From NCBI GenBank assembly GCA_021789095.1, contig JAJYJX010000013.1, positions 1-23,167 of the forward strand: a stretch of 23,167 nt of DNA, given 5' to 3'. The notes beneath the pieces were generated by a model. That model had not been told where the DNA came from, did not search any database, and saw only the letters and a program-made list of their open reading frames with translations. The translations under genes and the position numbers were made by a program. Position 1 is the first letter of the stretch. Each line of letters starts with the position of its first letter. This DNA is from a bacterium. Lineage in GTDB: Bacteria > JAMCPX01. Shown piece by piece: positions 1 through 7,460 of this stretch.

Positions 1-11
1 AACTGAACCTT

Positions 12-28
12 ATTTTATCCATTAGAAT
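12..28. repeat. Degenerate copy of the boundary motif at the stop of the first gene
   Basis: ATTTTATCCATTAGAAT is a degenerate copy of ATTTTACCCCGTTAGAAAG. On the minus strand it reads ATTCTAATGGATAAAAT and contains the TAA stop of the gene at 22-474. Any inverted partner would lie outside the window. Confidence 0.35.
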
Positions 29-474
29 TTTTCTCCTTTTGCTTCTCTTACATGACTGCCGATAGGTTTTATTCTTTGCCATATGTTTATAAAGAACAGA
101 ATTATACCAAGTATTTCTCCATACGAGGTGATCACAATCATCCATGCTGCCCAGTTAAGCATTATGAAGCCGCTTACAACCTCGCCCAAGGAGCGCATCA
201 GGACAGAAACAAACATGATATAAAAAGTAATCTCCGATAGCAGGGGACTGTAGAAGACCTTTTCCCTTGGTCTTGGGAAAAGCCAGAGTGCAATACCCAT
301 GATAAGCATCATAACAAATCCGATAAGTATCAGATGTGTATGCGCCGTGATCATGGATTGAGGCACAGCCGTATTTTGGATATTGATCTCGTATGACATG
401 TACCCGCCAAGCACAATGCCAAGAACCAGAAACAGTATTGCTGATTTTACATAGTATCTCGCAAGTGTAAACAT
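22..474 (-). CDS. Small heme-copper oxidase subunit I-like membrane protein
   Basis: A protein of about 150 aa with four predicted hydrophobic helices. The segment AHTHLILIGFVMMLIMG followed by LFPRP resembles the His-bearing helix of cbb3-type cytochrome oxidase/NO reductase subunit I (family pattern HxHLxxxGFxxxxxxG...PR). It is far too short to be a complete catalytic subunit (about 450+ aa), so it is best read as one of the small stand-alone COX1-like proteins; whether it binds heme is unknown. A TTG at 489 would extend it by five residues. The ATG at 474 is preferred because GGAG lies six bases upstream of it, while the TTG has no Shine-Dalgarno sequence. The stop codon TAA lies inside a copy of the recurrent TTCTAAYGGR motif. 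It is divergent from the acyl-CoA ligase gene. The family call is moderately sure, the function is not. Confidence 0.7.
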   Translation of the reverse strand: MFTLARYYVKSAILFLVLGIVLGGYMSYEINIQNTAVPQSMITAHTHLILIGFVMMLIMGIALWLFPRPREKVFYSPLLSEITFYIMFVSVLMRSLGEVVSGFIMLNWAAWMIVITSYGEILGIILFFINIWQRIKPIGSHVREAKGEKF

Positions 475-480
475 ACCAAA

Positions 481-484
481 CTCC
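481..484 (-). promoter_or_regulatory. Ribosome binding site deciding the start at 474
   Basis: On the minus strand GGAG lies six bases before ATG 474-472. It favours Met6 of the longer reading frame over the TTG at 489. Confidence 0.5.
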
Positions 485-498
485 GACAATCATGTTTC

Positions 499-547
499 TT
501 ATTAGACTCAAATCCATATTGTCAATAGATAGTTGATGTGTTAATAA
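499..547. promoter_or_regulatory. Possible divergent promoters sharing a -35 region
   Basis: The palindromic ATTGTCAAT at 518-526 gives TTGACA on the minus strand (520-525), with TAATAA at 504-499 after a short 15-bp spacer. On the plus strand it gives TTGTCA (519-524), with a weak TAATAA at 542-547 after 17 bp. It lies between two divergent genes. The -10 matches are weak and the minus-strand spacer is short, so this is only a candidate. Confidence 0.3.
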
Positions 548-660
548 ACCCTGTTAGAAAGGACACGGCCTTATTGCCGGTTCTTTCTATGAGAAATTCA
601 GGGCTTTATATATTGTTACAGCTATCCCGCTGGAGGGCGGAGCTGCTAACGGGGTAAAAT
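546..660. repeat. Inverted pair of the CCCGTTAG motif upstream of fadD
   Basis: AAACCCTGTTAG (546-557) and its inverted counterpart CTAACGGGGTAAAATTT (646-662) bracket about 90 bp just upstream of the acyl-CoA ligase. The arms match the same motif seen at 3271-3384 and 18264-18359, but the sequence between the arms is not visibly alike in the three places. It could be a small non-autonomous mobile element or a structured leader. Confidence 0.5.
615..650 (+). promoter_or_regulatory. Hairpin in the fadD leader
   Basis: Imperfect inverted repeat: GTTACAGCT (615-623) pairs with AGCTG-C-TAAC (641-650, one bulged C), and the inner CCGC (627-630) pairs with GCGG (637-640) around a TGGAGG loop. It ends about 30 bases before the chosen start and is followed by GGGGTAAAATTT rather than a T-tract, so it does not look like a classical intrinsic terminator. 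A role in mRNA leader control is possible but unproven. Confidence 0.45.
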
Positions 661-671
661 TTAACATGAGC

Positions 672-678
672 GGAGGTG
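672..678 (+). promoter_or_regulatory. Ribosome binding site deciding the fadD start at 681
   Basis: GGAGGTG lies just before ATG 681 (four bases after GGAGG). The in-frame ATG at 666 is preceded only by GGGG at a poor distance, so 681 is preferred. Confidence 0.5.
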
Positions 679-680
679 GT

Positions 681-2465
681 ATGGAAGAAAACATTGTTCA
701 AAGTCTTTACAACAGGGCAGAGAATCATCCCGATGATCCTGCATTGATGTTCAAGGAGCAGGGCAGGTACGTAACCAAGTCCGTAAAATGGTTCCGGGAT
801 AGGGTCCGGAAGATTGCATCCGGACTTGTAAAGCTTGGCATACAGGAGACGGACAAGGTGGCCATCATGAGCTCCACCAGGGTTGAATGGACACTTGCGG
901 ATCTTGCCATTTTATCCCTTCGGGGAATCACAACGACCATATATCCCTCGCTTCTGGAGAAAGACGTCAGATTCATACTGGATAATTCAGACTCGAAGTG
1001 TGTTTTCGTGGAAGATGAGACCGCATTGAAGCGTGTGATGAATGTTATAGATACCCTACCTAAAATAATAAAGGTCATTGTGTTTGAAGGTACATCCTTA
1101 AGAAGTGATAAGGTGCTTACGTTTGGGCAGCTTGAGAAGCTTGGAGAAGAAAATCTTAACCCGGAAGAGATAAAGAGGCGTATGGACAGGATAACGATGG
1201 ATGATGTTGCAACCATTATCTATACGTCCGGTACAACAGGACCGCCAAAAGGCGCGGAGATCACCCACGGAAATATTATTGCAAACCTGAAAGATCTCCT
1301 GTCCCTGGGTTTCAACCTGCCCGATGATATAACACTCGGTTATCTCCCTTTGGCGCATGCCTATGAGAGGATAAACCAGTTCGGCGCCATATACGTGCAT
1401 ATGGTATATGCGTATGCGGAAAATCTTGATACGGTCGCAAAGAACTTTTTGGAGGTAAAACCGACGATACTTCCCGGTGTACCGAGGGTTTATGAGAAGA
1501 TATATGCGCGCATAATGAATGAGGTGGAAAACGGGTCCGGGATAAAGAAACGATTGTTTAACTGGGCACTGAACATCGGCAAGGCGTCCCTTCCTTACAG
1601 GCTCAACAAAAGACCTATGCCATTCGGTTTAAACATTAAATACAATGCGGCCGGCATGCTCGTTTTTAACAAGCTGGGTAAAAAATTGGGCGGGAGGCTG
1701 AGAATAGGCATTACTGCTGCAGCGCCGCTGTCTCCTGTCATCATAGAATTTTTTAATGCCCTCGGCATTCCGATATACGAGGGCTACGGCATGACCGAAA
1801 CATTTGCGCCTGCGATCCTCAGTTACGAGGGGAATTTCAGGATAGGGTATGTCGGGAAACCGCTGCCCAGCATGCAGGTCAAAATAGCACAGGACGGTGA
1901 GGTCCTTATGAAAGGGCCCGCTGTGTTCAAAGGCTATTACAAGAAGCCGGAAGGGACTCCTGCAATGATAGATGAACAGGGATGGCTGCATTCCGGAGAC
2001 ATCGGTGACATGGACAAAGACGGCTTTATCAGGATAACGGGCAGGAAAAAAGACCTTATAATCACGGCGGGCGGAAAGAACATAACGCCACAGAACATTG
2101 AGAACCTTTTTACAACCGATCCTCATATAGCCCAGTGCGTGGTTTACGGGGATAATAAAAAATACCTTACAGCCGTGCTCGTCCTTAATGAGCAGGCCAT
2201 AACAGAGTGGGCAGGGCAGAATAACATAGCTTTCAAAGATTATGCGGAACTGAGCCGCAGCGAGAAGGTCTACTCGTTTATCATGCAGAAAGTGGACAGG
2301 TTCAATGAACAGCTTGCATCGTTCGAGACAATAAAGAAATTTGTAGTATCAGATCACGAATTTACAATACAGTCGGGTGAGCTTACCCCGACGATGAAGG
2401 TGAAGAAGAGCAGGGTCATAGAGAACTTTAAAACCCAGCTCGATGCCCTGTATGAAAAAGACTGA
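681..2465 (+). CDS. fadD: Long-chain acyl-CoA synthetase (AMP-forming)
   Basis: Member of the ANL adenylating superfamily: it activates fatty or other carboxylic acids with ATP to an acyl-AMP and then forms the acyl-CoA thioester. The 594-aa protein is full length for the FadD15/LACS type. Visible motifs in order: the AMP-binding loop YTSGTTGPPKG (residues 181-191), LPLAHAYER, LPGVPRVYEK, the A5 motif YGMTET, the A7 motif GWLHSGDIG, the hinge GRKKDLIITAGGKNI, and the C-terminal LTPTMKVKKSRV carrying the likely catalytic lysine region. No membrane segment is evident. It is convergent with livG with only about 30 bp between the stop codons and no evident terminator there. In related bacteria such ligases often sit beside liv transporter genes, which suggests that imported organic acids are activated here; the substrate cannot be read from the sequence. 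Confidence 0.95.
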   Translation: MEENIVQSLYNRAENHPDDPALMFKEQGRYVTKSVKWFRDRVRKIASGLVKLGIQETDKVAIMSSTRVEWTLADLAILSLRGITTTIYPSLLEKDVRFILDNSDSKCVFVEDETALKRVMNVIDTLPKIIKVIVFEGTSLRSDKVLTFGQLEKLGEENLNPEEIKRRMDRITMDDVATIIYTSGTTGPPKGAEITHGNIIANLKDLLSLGFNLPDDITLGYLPLAHAYERINQFGAIYVHMVYAYAENLDTVAKNFLEVKPTILPGVPRVYEKIYARIMNEVENGSGIKKRLFNWALNIGKASLPYRLNKRPMPFGLNIKYNAAGMLVFNKLGKKLGGRLRIGITAAAPLSPVIIEFFNALGIPIYEGYGMTETFAPAILSYEGNFRIGYVGKPLPSMQVKIAQDGEVLMKGPAVFKGYYKKPEGTPAMIDEQGWLHSGDIGDMDKDGFIRITGRKKDLIITAGGKNITPQNIENLFTTDPHIAQCVVYGDNKKYLTAVLVLNEQAITEWAGQNNIAFKDYAELSRSEKVYSFIMQKVDRFNEQLASFETIKKFVVSDHEFTIQSGELTPTMKVKKSRVIENFKTQLDALYEKD

Positions 2466-2495
2466 TCGGATCAAACTTTTCCCTTTATGCCCCTG

Positions 2496-3269
2496 TCATG
2501 TTCCCAGGTAGGCTTCTATGACGGCCCTGTTGTTTTTTATGTCTTCAGGCAGGCCTTCCGCGAGCTTCTTGCCGTAATCCAGTACCACTATCCAGTCTGC
2601 AATATCCGACACAAAACGCATATCATGCTCTATAAGCACGACATTTATCTTTTGCTCGCATACCTTCTTTATTGCGCTTACAAGCTCTGTTTTTTCCGTA
2701 GGGTTCAGCCCTGCGGCAGGCTCGTCGAGCAGCAGCAGCCTGGGTTTTGTAATAAGTCCCCTTGCAAGTTCGAGCAGTTTTCTTTCGCCGTAAGGAAGTT
2801 CACCGGCCCTCATGTCTTTTCTTCCGGATATGCCTACAAACTCGAGCATGCTTAAAGCCTCGCTCCTGAGGCCTCTTTCAATCTTTTTGAATTTATCCGT
2901 GATCAGGAGCGTGTCCATGATGCCGTATGAAAAATCGCTTCTCTTCAATCCGCCTATCAGCAGGTTTTCCAGCACGCTGAGCTGGTTGAAAAGTGCAAGG
3001 TTCTGAAAACTCCTGTATATGCCGTAACCTGCTATCTCGTGGGGCTTTTTGCCTATAAGTTCGGCATCATCATCGTAAACTATGCTGCCGGACGAGGGCC
3101 TCAGAAAGCCTGTAATGCAGTTAAACAGCGTTGTTTTACCTGCGCCGTTCGGGCCTATAATGCACAGCACTTCGCCTTTTTCAATGTCGATGTTGACATC
3201 ATCAAGGGCTTTCAAGCCTCCAAACATAAGGCTTACATGTTTTATTGAAAGTATTGTATTTTCCGGCAT
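2496..3269 (-). CDS. livG: Branched-chain amino acid-type ABC transporter ATP-binding protein LivG
   Basis: Cytoplasmic ATPase of a HAAT-family importer, 257 aa, the usual length. Walker A GPNGAGKTT at 39-47, Q-loop Gln89 in SFQN, signature loop LPYGERK at 158-164 (the LivG-type replacement for LSGGQ), Walker B LLLLDEP at 178-184 and H-loop His215. The C-terminal DIKNNRAVIEAYLG is the typical LivG tail. It lies downstream of livH and livM on the same strand, but an 891-aa protease gene and an inverted-repeat element separate it from livM. No livF follows: the next gene is convergent fadD. The sequence just before the ATG, AACGGGATAAACT, is part of the recurrent motif and its GGGA may act as a weak ribosome binding site. 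Confidence 0.95.
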   Translation of the reverse strand: MPENTILSIKHVSLMFGGLKALDDVNIDIEKGEVLCIIGPNGAGKTTLFNCITGFLRPSSGSIVYDDDAELIGKKPHEIAGYGIYRSFQNLALFNQLSVLENLLIGGLKRSDFSYGIMDTLLITDKFKKIERGLRSEALSMLEFVGISGRKDMRAGELPYGERKLLELARGLITKPRLLLLDEPAAGLNPTEKTELVSAIKKVCEQKINVVLIEHDMRFVSDIADWIVVLDYGKKLAEGLPEDIKNNRAVIEAYLGT

Positions 3270-3270
3270 A

Positions 3271-3384
3271 GTTTATCCCGTTAGAAAACCTGACTCAGTT
3301 TAAGTTCCAGCTCCATCTATCTCAGCCGACAATTATCCTTTGTACAGGCGAAGAAAATGCGGTGTTTCCCAACGGGATAAATTT
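3271..3384. repeat. Inverted pair of the ATCCCGTTAG motif between livG and the protease gene
   Basis: TTTATCCCGTT (3272-3282) and AACGGGATAAA (3371-3381) are perfect 11-bp inverted arms. With G-U type differences the pairing continues inward (TAGAAAACC against GGTGTTTCCC). They enclose about 88 bp. It fills most of the gap between the protease stop and the livG start. No transposase is present, and no target-site duplication is obvious by eye. Confidence 0.55.
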
Positions 3385-3415
3385 CATCAGGGAATACTTA
3401 AATATTCAAGCAGTT

Positions 3416-6091
3416 TTATCGGTTTTCCCGTTTTATCCACCTCAGCACTGCGAGCCAGCCTATGAACAGCATGATTACGGGAAGCAAGTCCCCTGTACTG
3501 GAATTCCCGCCAGACTGTGCACACGTGCAGCCGGCCGATTTGCTGCCCGGTGCCGGAGCAGGACCGGTCCCGGCCGGCGTGGCACTTGCCTGGTTTGAAT
3601 ATGCGCTTTCACCCGCGCGGTTCAGGGCTGTAACGACAAAATAATAGATTGTATTGTTGGTCAGGCCTGTAGCAGTATAGTAAACTCCAGCGGTGGACGC
3701 TGTATTGGTGTACGGCCCGCCCGATGTCGTTGATTGATATACCCTGTAATCTGTTGCGCCGTTCGACGGGTTCCACGTCAATGTTACCTGTGCGTTGCCT
3801 GCGGCAGCAATAAGATCTGTCGGAGACTGAGGCGCTGATGCGGGAGGTTCGGCAGAGCCTGTTGTAAAGTTAAGGCCTGAGCCGTTTGAAGGATAAACAG
3901 CCATATTCCCCATGGGATCCACGGATATTACCTGATACGCATAGGTTGTTTCCGTGGTAAGGGAAGCAAGGTTTACGGTATGCGCAGCAGTCATTGTTGT
4001 TGTGCCTGTGGAGACCCATGAACCCGGGGTTGATACGTTCCAGTACTTAACATGGCTTGAACTGAGTTCATCCGTTGTCCATGAAATCGCTGCTGTGTTT
4101 GTCCCGGTTATCGCAGTTACACCGGATATGACGGGCGGTGTTGTGTCTGATGGTGTCGCTGCTGCTGATTGTACAAGGGCAAGTGCATTTAGTTTACCGT
4201 ATCCCCAGTCATTATTCGGTACCGTGCCTGTTGTTGCGTCCTGCGTTGCGCTGCTTTCGAGCAAGCTTATGGTGTCCGTAATGGTAAGGCCGTTGTTCCT
4301 GCCGAAGAGCAGTGCAACAGCGCCTGCTACGTGGGGTGAAGCCATGCTTGTGCCGCGCAGAACCACGTGTGTGTCGTCGCTTGTTATCAACGCTGTCTGG
4401 AAAGACGCGGCTGTTGACAGTGATGACACGATGACCTCACCCGGCGCAGCTATAAGAGGTTTCTGTCCGGTTACCGACGGGGCAGGCGAGGGCCCTCTGC
4501 TCGAGAAGAACGAAAGGTCTCCTATTGGCACTGTATCAAGGAAATGATACGGATTACCGTCTACTGACAGCCACTGCGTCTTTGTAACAAAAGAGCCCGC
4601 TGCAATCGCATATTTTGCCGTAGCAGGGGTGGAGACCGTGTCGGAAGTGTTTCCCTGTACCATACTGTATCCAGTAACGGATATGGATGTGATTGTATCG
4701 AACAAGCTGTTTTCAGTGTAAATCCATGCGTTCAACTGCTGGGCAGATGTCCCGTTGTTCTTTATGAGCAGAACGAACCTGAATCCGTTCTGTGACTGGG
4801 TCAGGTCTATTGACGTATTGCCGTTGTTTGTAATATACAGCGCCACTTCATTTTCCTTTGTTCCGCCGGATGCCGTGTTGCTGGCATCTACCTGGGCATA
4901 GCCGTAGTCTGTGCCTCCATTGGATAACAAGGTCAGAGCTCCTGTATTGCCCGGGCTTACAAAAGAGGTCTGTGCCAATATGGCACCGGACGTGTTTATG
5001 ACGCCGAGTGCAAACGATAGGTCAGGCGATGCTGTGTTGTACCATAGATCAAGGTACGACAGCCCTGCGTTGATACGGTTCGTAACGACGGAAAAGTACG
5101 ATGCATACGAAGAGCCTTCATTTGCCGTGAATCCGAGGTGTATGGGATTCCCTCCATCGTTGCCCGCTGCAACGGCAACAGCTCTTGCAGGTGCCTGAGT
5201 CACGAGTCCGTCAAGGGCCTGCTCCATACTTGATGAATCGTCATGCGGCCCGTACTGTGCGCCAAGGCTGAGGTTTATAACAGCAGGCTTGTTGTACAGG
5301 GATGCAAGGGAAAAGATATAATTGATACCGTCGATTATGTGCGCCTCTGACATGTCCGTTTTTACGATAACAAGCATGGCATCAGGCGCCATGCCTGTGT
5401 ACGTGGCATTGCTGCTGTTTGCTATGCCCGTGACATGCGTGCCGTGGCCGTCCGTGTCCTGTTCATTGCACTTGCCTGCGTTGATCTGAAAGCCCGTGCA
5501 CACATTGCCGTACGAATAGCCGTTCGGAGGCGTGCCGCTGGTTGTCTGGTCCCACAGCGCTATGACCTTTGTGCTGCCGTCGGGATAATGCATGTCGGCA
5601 TGGGTCAGATCAATGCCCGTGTCGACAACCCCTATGATCACGTCCTTTCCCGTGTACGGCCTCGGAAGTCCGCTGCCTCCTGCATGAACAATGTTACCGT
5701 TTACCGCAGGTACACTCTTGTCCAGCAGCGGGTACATGCGTTTTGACAATGAGATGTTTATGCAGTCCTGCCTTTGTGCAAGGCTGTAAAGCATGGAAAG
5801 CGGTATTCGTGCAGTTATAATCCCGTTTACGGATGTGCCTGTTGAACCTCCACCGGCCTTTACAAAGCGTTTTATGGTGCCAGGTGATGTTGTTCTTATC
5901 AGGACATCAACCAGTATATTTCCTGATGCTGTTTGGGTCACTGCATTTGCTGAAAGCATCGATGGCATACCTGTTAAGGACAGATTGTTTACGGCATTGT
6001 AAATGCCCGTTAAAAAGGGGTCTATCTTTGTGCCTGCGTATGCAGGAATAGAAATCAGAAATATGAATAAAACAGATATAATCCGTTTCAT
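3416..6091 (-). CDS. Secreted subtilisin-like (S8) serine protease with two FnIII domains and a C-terminal sorting-like tail
   Basis: The 891-aa protein starts with a clear signal peptide (1-19, ending AYA). Residues about 50-120 may be an I9-like propeptide. The S8 domain carries Asp157 (GVVDTGID), His216 (DGHGTHVTG), oxyanion Asn311 (AAGNDGG) and Ser582 (GTSMASPHVAG), all intact. An insert of about 200 residues lies between Asn311 and the Ser region. Two fibronectin type III modules follow (about 652-746 and 755-840), then a Pro/Ala linker, a Cys pair in AGCTC (854-858), one transmembrane helix (about 868-885) and a basic end. This layout resembles MYXO-CTERM-type sorting signals. AAAGGAGG lies eight bases before the ATG. 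The gene sits between livM and livG, an odd place for a large exoprotease. It may digest external protein to feed the transporter (inference). Confidence 0.93.
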   Translation of the reverse strand: MKRIISVLFIFLISIPAYAGTKIDPFLTGIYNAVNNLSLTGMPSMLSANAVTQTASGNILVDVLIRTTSPGTIKRFVKAGGGSTGTSVNGIITARIPLSMLYSLAQRQDCINISLSKRMYPLLDKSVPAVNGNIVHAGGSGLPRPYTGKDVIIGVVDTGIDLTHADMHYPDGSTKVIALWDQTTSGTPPNGYSYGNVCTGFQINAGKCNEQDTDGHGTHVTGIANSSNATYTGMAPDAMLVIVKTDMSEAHIIDGINYIFSLASLYNKPAVINLSLGAQYGPHDDSSSMEQALDGLVTQAPARAVAVAAGNDGGNPIHLGFTANEGSSYASYFSVVTNRINAGLSYLDLWYNTASPDLSFALGVINTSGAILAQTSFVSPGNTGALTLLSNGGTDYGYAQVDASNTASGGTKENEVALYITNNGNTSIDLTQSQNGFRFVLLIKNNGTSAQQLNAWIYTENSLFDTITSISVTGYSMVQGNTSDTVSTPATAKYAIAAGSFVTKTQWLSVDGNPYHFLDTVPIGDLSFFSSRGPSPAPSVTGQKPLIAAPGEVIVSSLSTAASFQTALITSDDTHVVLRGTSMASPHVAGAVALLFGRNNGLTITDTISLLESSATQDATTGTVPNNDWGYGKLNALALVQSAAATPSDTTPPVISGVTAITGTNTAAISWTTDELSSSHVKYWNVSTPGSWVSTGTTTMTAAHTVNLASLTTETTYAYQVISVDPMGNMAVYPSNGSGLNFTTGSAEPPASAPQSPTDLIAAAGNAQVTLTWNPSNGATDYRVYQSTTSGGPYTNTASTAGVYYTATGLTNNTIYYFVVTALNRAGESAYSNQASATPAGTGPAPAPGSKSAGCTCAQSGGNSSTGDLLPVIMLFIGWLAVLRWIKRENR

Positions 6092-6184
6092 GAGATATGC
6101 CTCCTTTAGAGGTTCATATATTATGAAGTGATGCTGGAATAATCAATACCCGCGAACCCGAACGATGCGTTTGAAAACAAGGGA

Positions 6185-6199
6185 GTTCTAACGGGATTT
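6185..6199. repeat. Single copy of the TTCTAACGGG motif at the livM stop
   Basis: GTTCTAACGGGATTT matches the recurrent boundary motif. On the coding (minus) strand it reads AAATCCCGTTAGAAC and supplies the last Ser-Arg codons and the TAG stop of livM. I found no convincing inverted partner within 150 bp. Confidence 0.45.
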
Positions 6200-7321
6200 G
6201 CCGAACAGGCCCTCGGGCCTGAACAGCATCATGGTGATAAGCAGGAGCGCGAATATCAGCATCCTGTATACGACAAACCCCCTGAGGAGTTCGGGCAGGA
6301 CTACCAGCGTGAATGCGCCTGCTATGACGCCCGCGATATTGCCCATGCCGCCGAGTATTACCATTGCAAGCACGTACACGGATTCTATGAAAGTGAAGCT
6401 GTCGGGCGATACAAACATCTGTTTTGATGCGAACAGCACGCCCGCAATGCCTCCGAAGAATGCGCTGAGCATGAAATAAAGGATCTTTATTTTGTATGTG
6501 TCTATGCCGACCATTTCTGATGCCTGCTCGTTTTCCCTTATTGCAACGGCATACCTCCCGAACCTTGATCTGCCAAGTCTGGAGATTATATAGATTTGTA
6601 CAATGACAAACAGCAGCGCAAGGTAATAAAAACTTATGCCGGACAAAAACTTCAGGCCCGGAAATGAAGGTCTTGGTATGCCCATGATGCCGTTCGGGCC
6701 GTTGGTAAGGCTGTCCCAGTTATTCAGCGTAATCCTTACTATCTCTCCGAACCCGAGTGTGACAATCGCAAGGTAATCACCCTGGAGCTTCAAAGTAGGT
6801 ATCGCGATAAGCAGGCTTATTGCAGCGGATGTTAAGCCTCCAAGTCCTACCGAACTCCAGAAGCCGAACCCGAATTTTGAGTAGAGGATTGCATATGTAT
6901 ATGCGCCTATGCCGTAAAATGCGATGTACCCGAGGTTCAAAAGCCCCAGATCACCGACAAGCAGGTTCAGTCCGAGTGCAAGCATGGTGTAGAACAATGC
7001 CGAGGTTACAACGTCGATTGCATAATTGTTAAGGAACAGCGGGATTATGACGGATGACGTGAATACGAGCATCCAGCCGTACCTTGTAATATAGAGTGAT
7101 ACTGCTTCGGTGGATCTCCGGTGTTCTGTGCGCTTCAGAGGGGATCTGTTTCTTATGAACAGGTTAAATATCAGCAGGGCTATGAAAAGAAGCATCGCTG
7201 CGAAGACGGCCTTTGTAATGCCGGCTATCGGTATTGCTATTGCGAATATCCACAGGCAGGGGATTACGTATGATTTGATGATGCGCTTAACAAGAACATT
7301 ACGATAAGGAAGTTTGTTCAT
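6188..7321 (-). CDS. livM: Branched-chain amino acid-type ABC transporter permease LivM
   Basis: Inner-membrane permease, about 377 aa with roughly ten hydrophobic segments. The family stretch LGLNLLVGDLGLLNLG and GAYTYAIL, the loop GPNGIMGIPRP, and the C-terminal ILGGMGNIAGVIAGA identify LivM. It forms the translocation channel with LivH. A GTG at 7369 would add 16 residues but lacks a ribosome binding site; ATG 7321 has CAGG about nine bases upstream, so it is preferred with moderate certainty. It follows livH after a gap of about 140 bp on the same strand. Its stop codon is provided by a copy of the recurrent TTCTAACGGG motif, which could mean its natural end was altered by an insertion. 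Confidence 0.92.
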   Translation of the reverse strand: MNKLPYRNVLVKRIIKSYVIPCLWIFAIAIPIAGITKAVFAAMLLFIALLIFNLFIRNRSPLKRTEHRRSTEAVSLYITRYGWMLVFTSSVIIPLFLNNYAIDVVTSALFYTMLALGLNLLVGDLGLLNLGYIAFYGIGAYTYAILYSKFGFGFWSSVGLGGLTSAAISLLIAIPTLKLQGDYLAIVTLGFGEIVRITLNNWDSLTNGPNGIMGIPRPSFPGLKFLSGISFYYLALLFVIVQIYIISRLGRSRFGRYAVAIRENEQASEMVGIDTYKIKILYFMLSAFFGGIAGVLFASKQMFVSPDSFTFIESVYVLAMVILGGMGNIAGVIAGAFTLVVLPELLRGFVVYRMLIFALLLITMMLFRPEGLFGKSR

Positions 7322-7460
7322 CCGCTCAAACCTGCTGAAGGAAAGAGTTTTCTCCTCTGCTCGCCGCACAAAGCTGTTTTTGCTGAACGGACATAGCGTT
7401 CAAAGATGCAGGCATAGTCTTTTTGACACTGACGGAGAAGCAGTCCACGCAGTCTGCCGT

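Noticed and set aside
2466-2495. Possible bidirectional terminator between fadD and livG
   Set aside because: Only the small palindrome TGATCGGATCA is present, with no stable stem-loop and no T-tract.
3954-4547. Open frame (197 codons) opposite the protease gene
   Set aside because: Antisense to the clearly conserved S8/FnIII coding sequence; no family resemblance.
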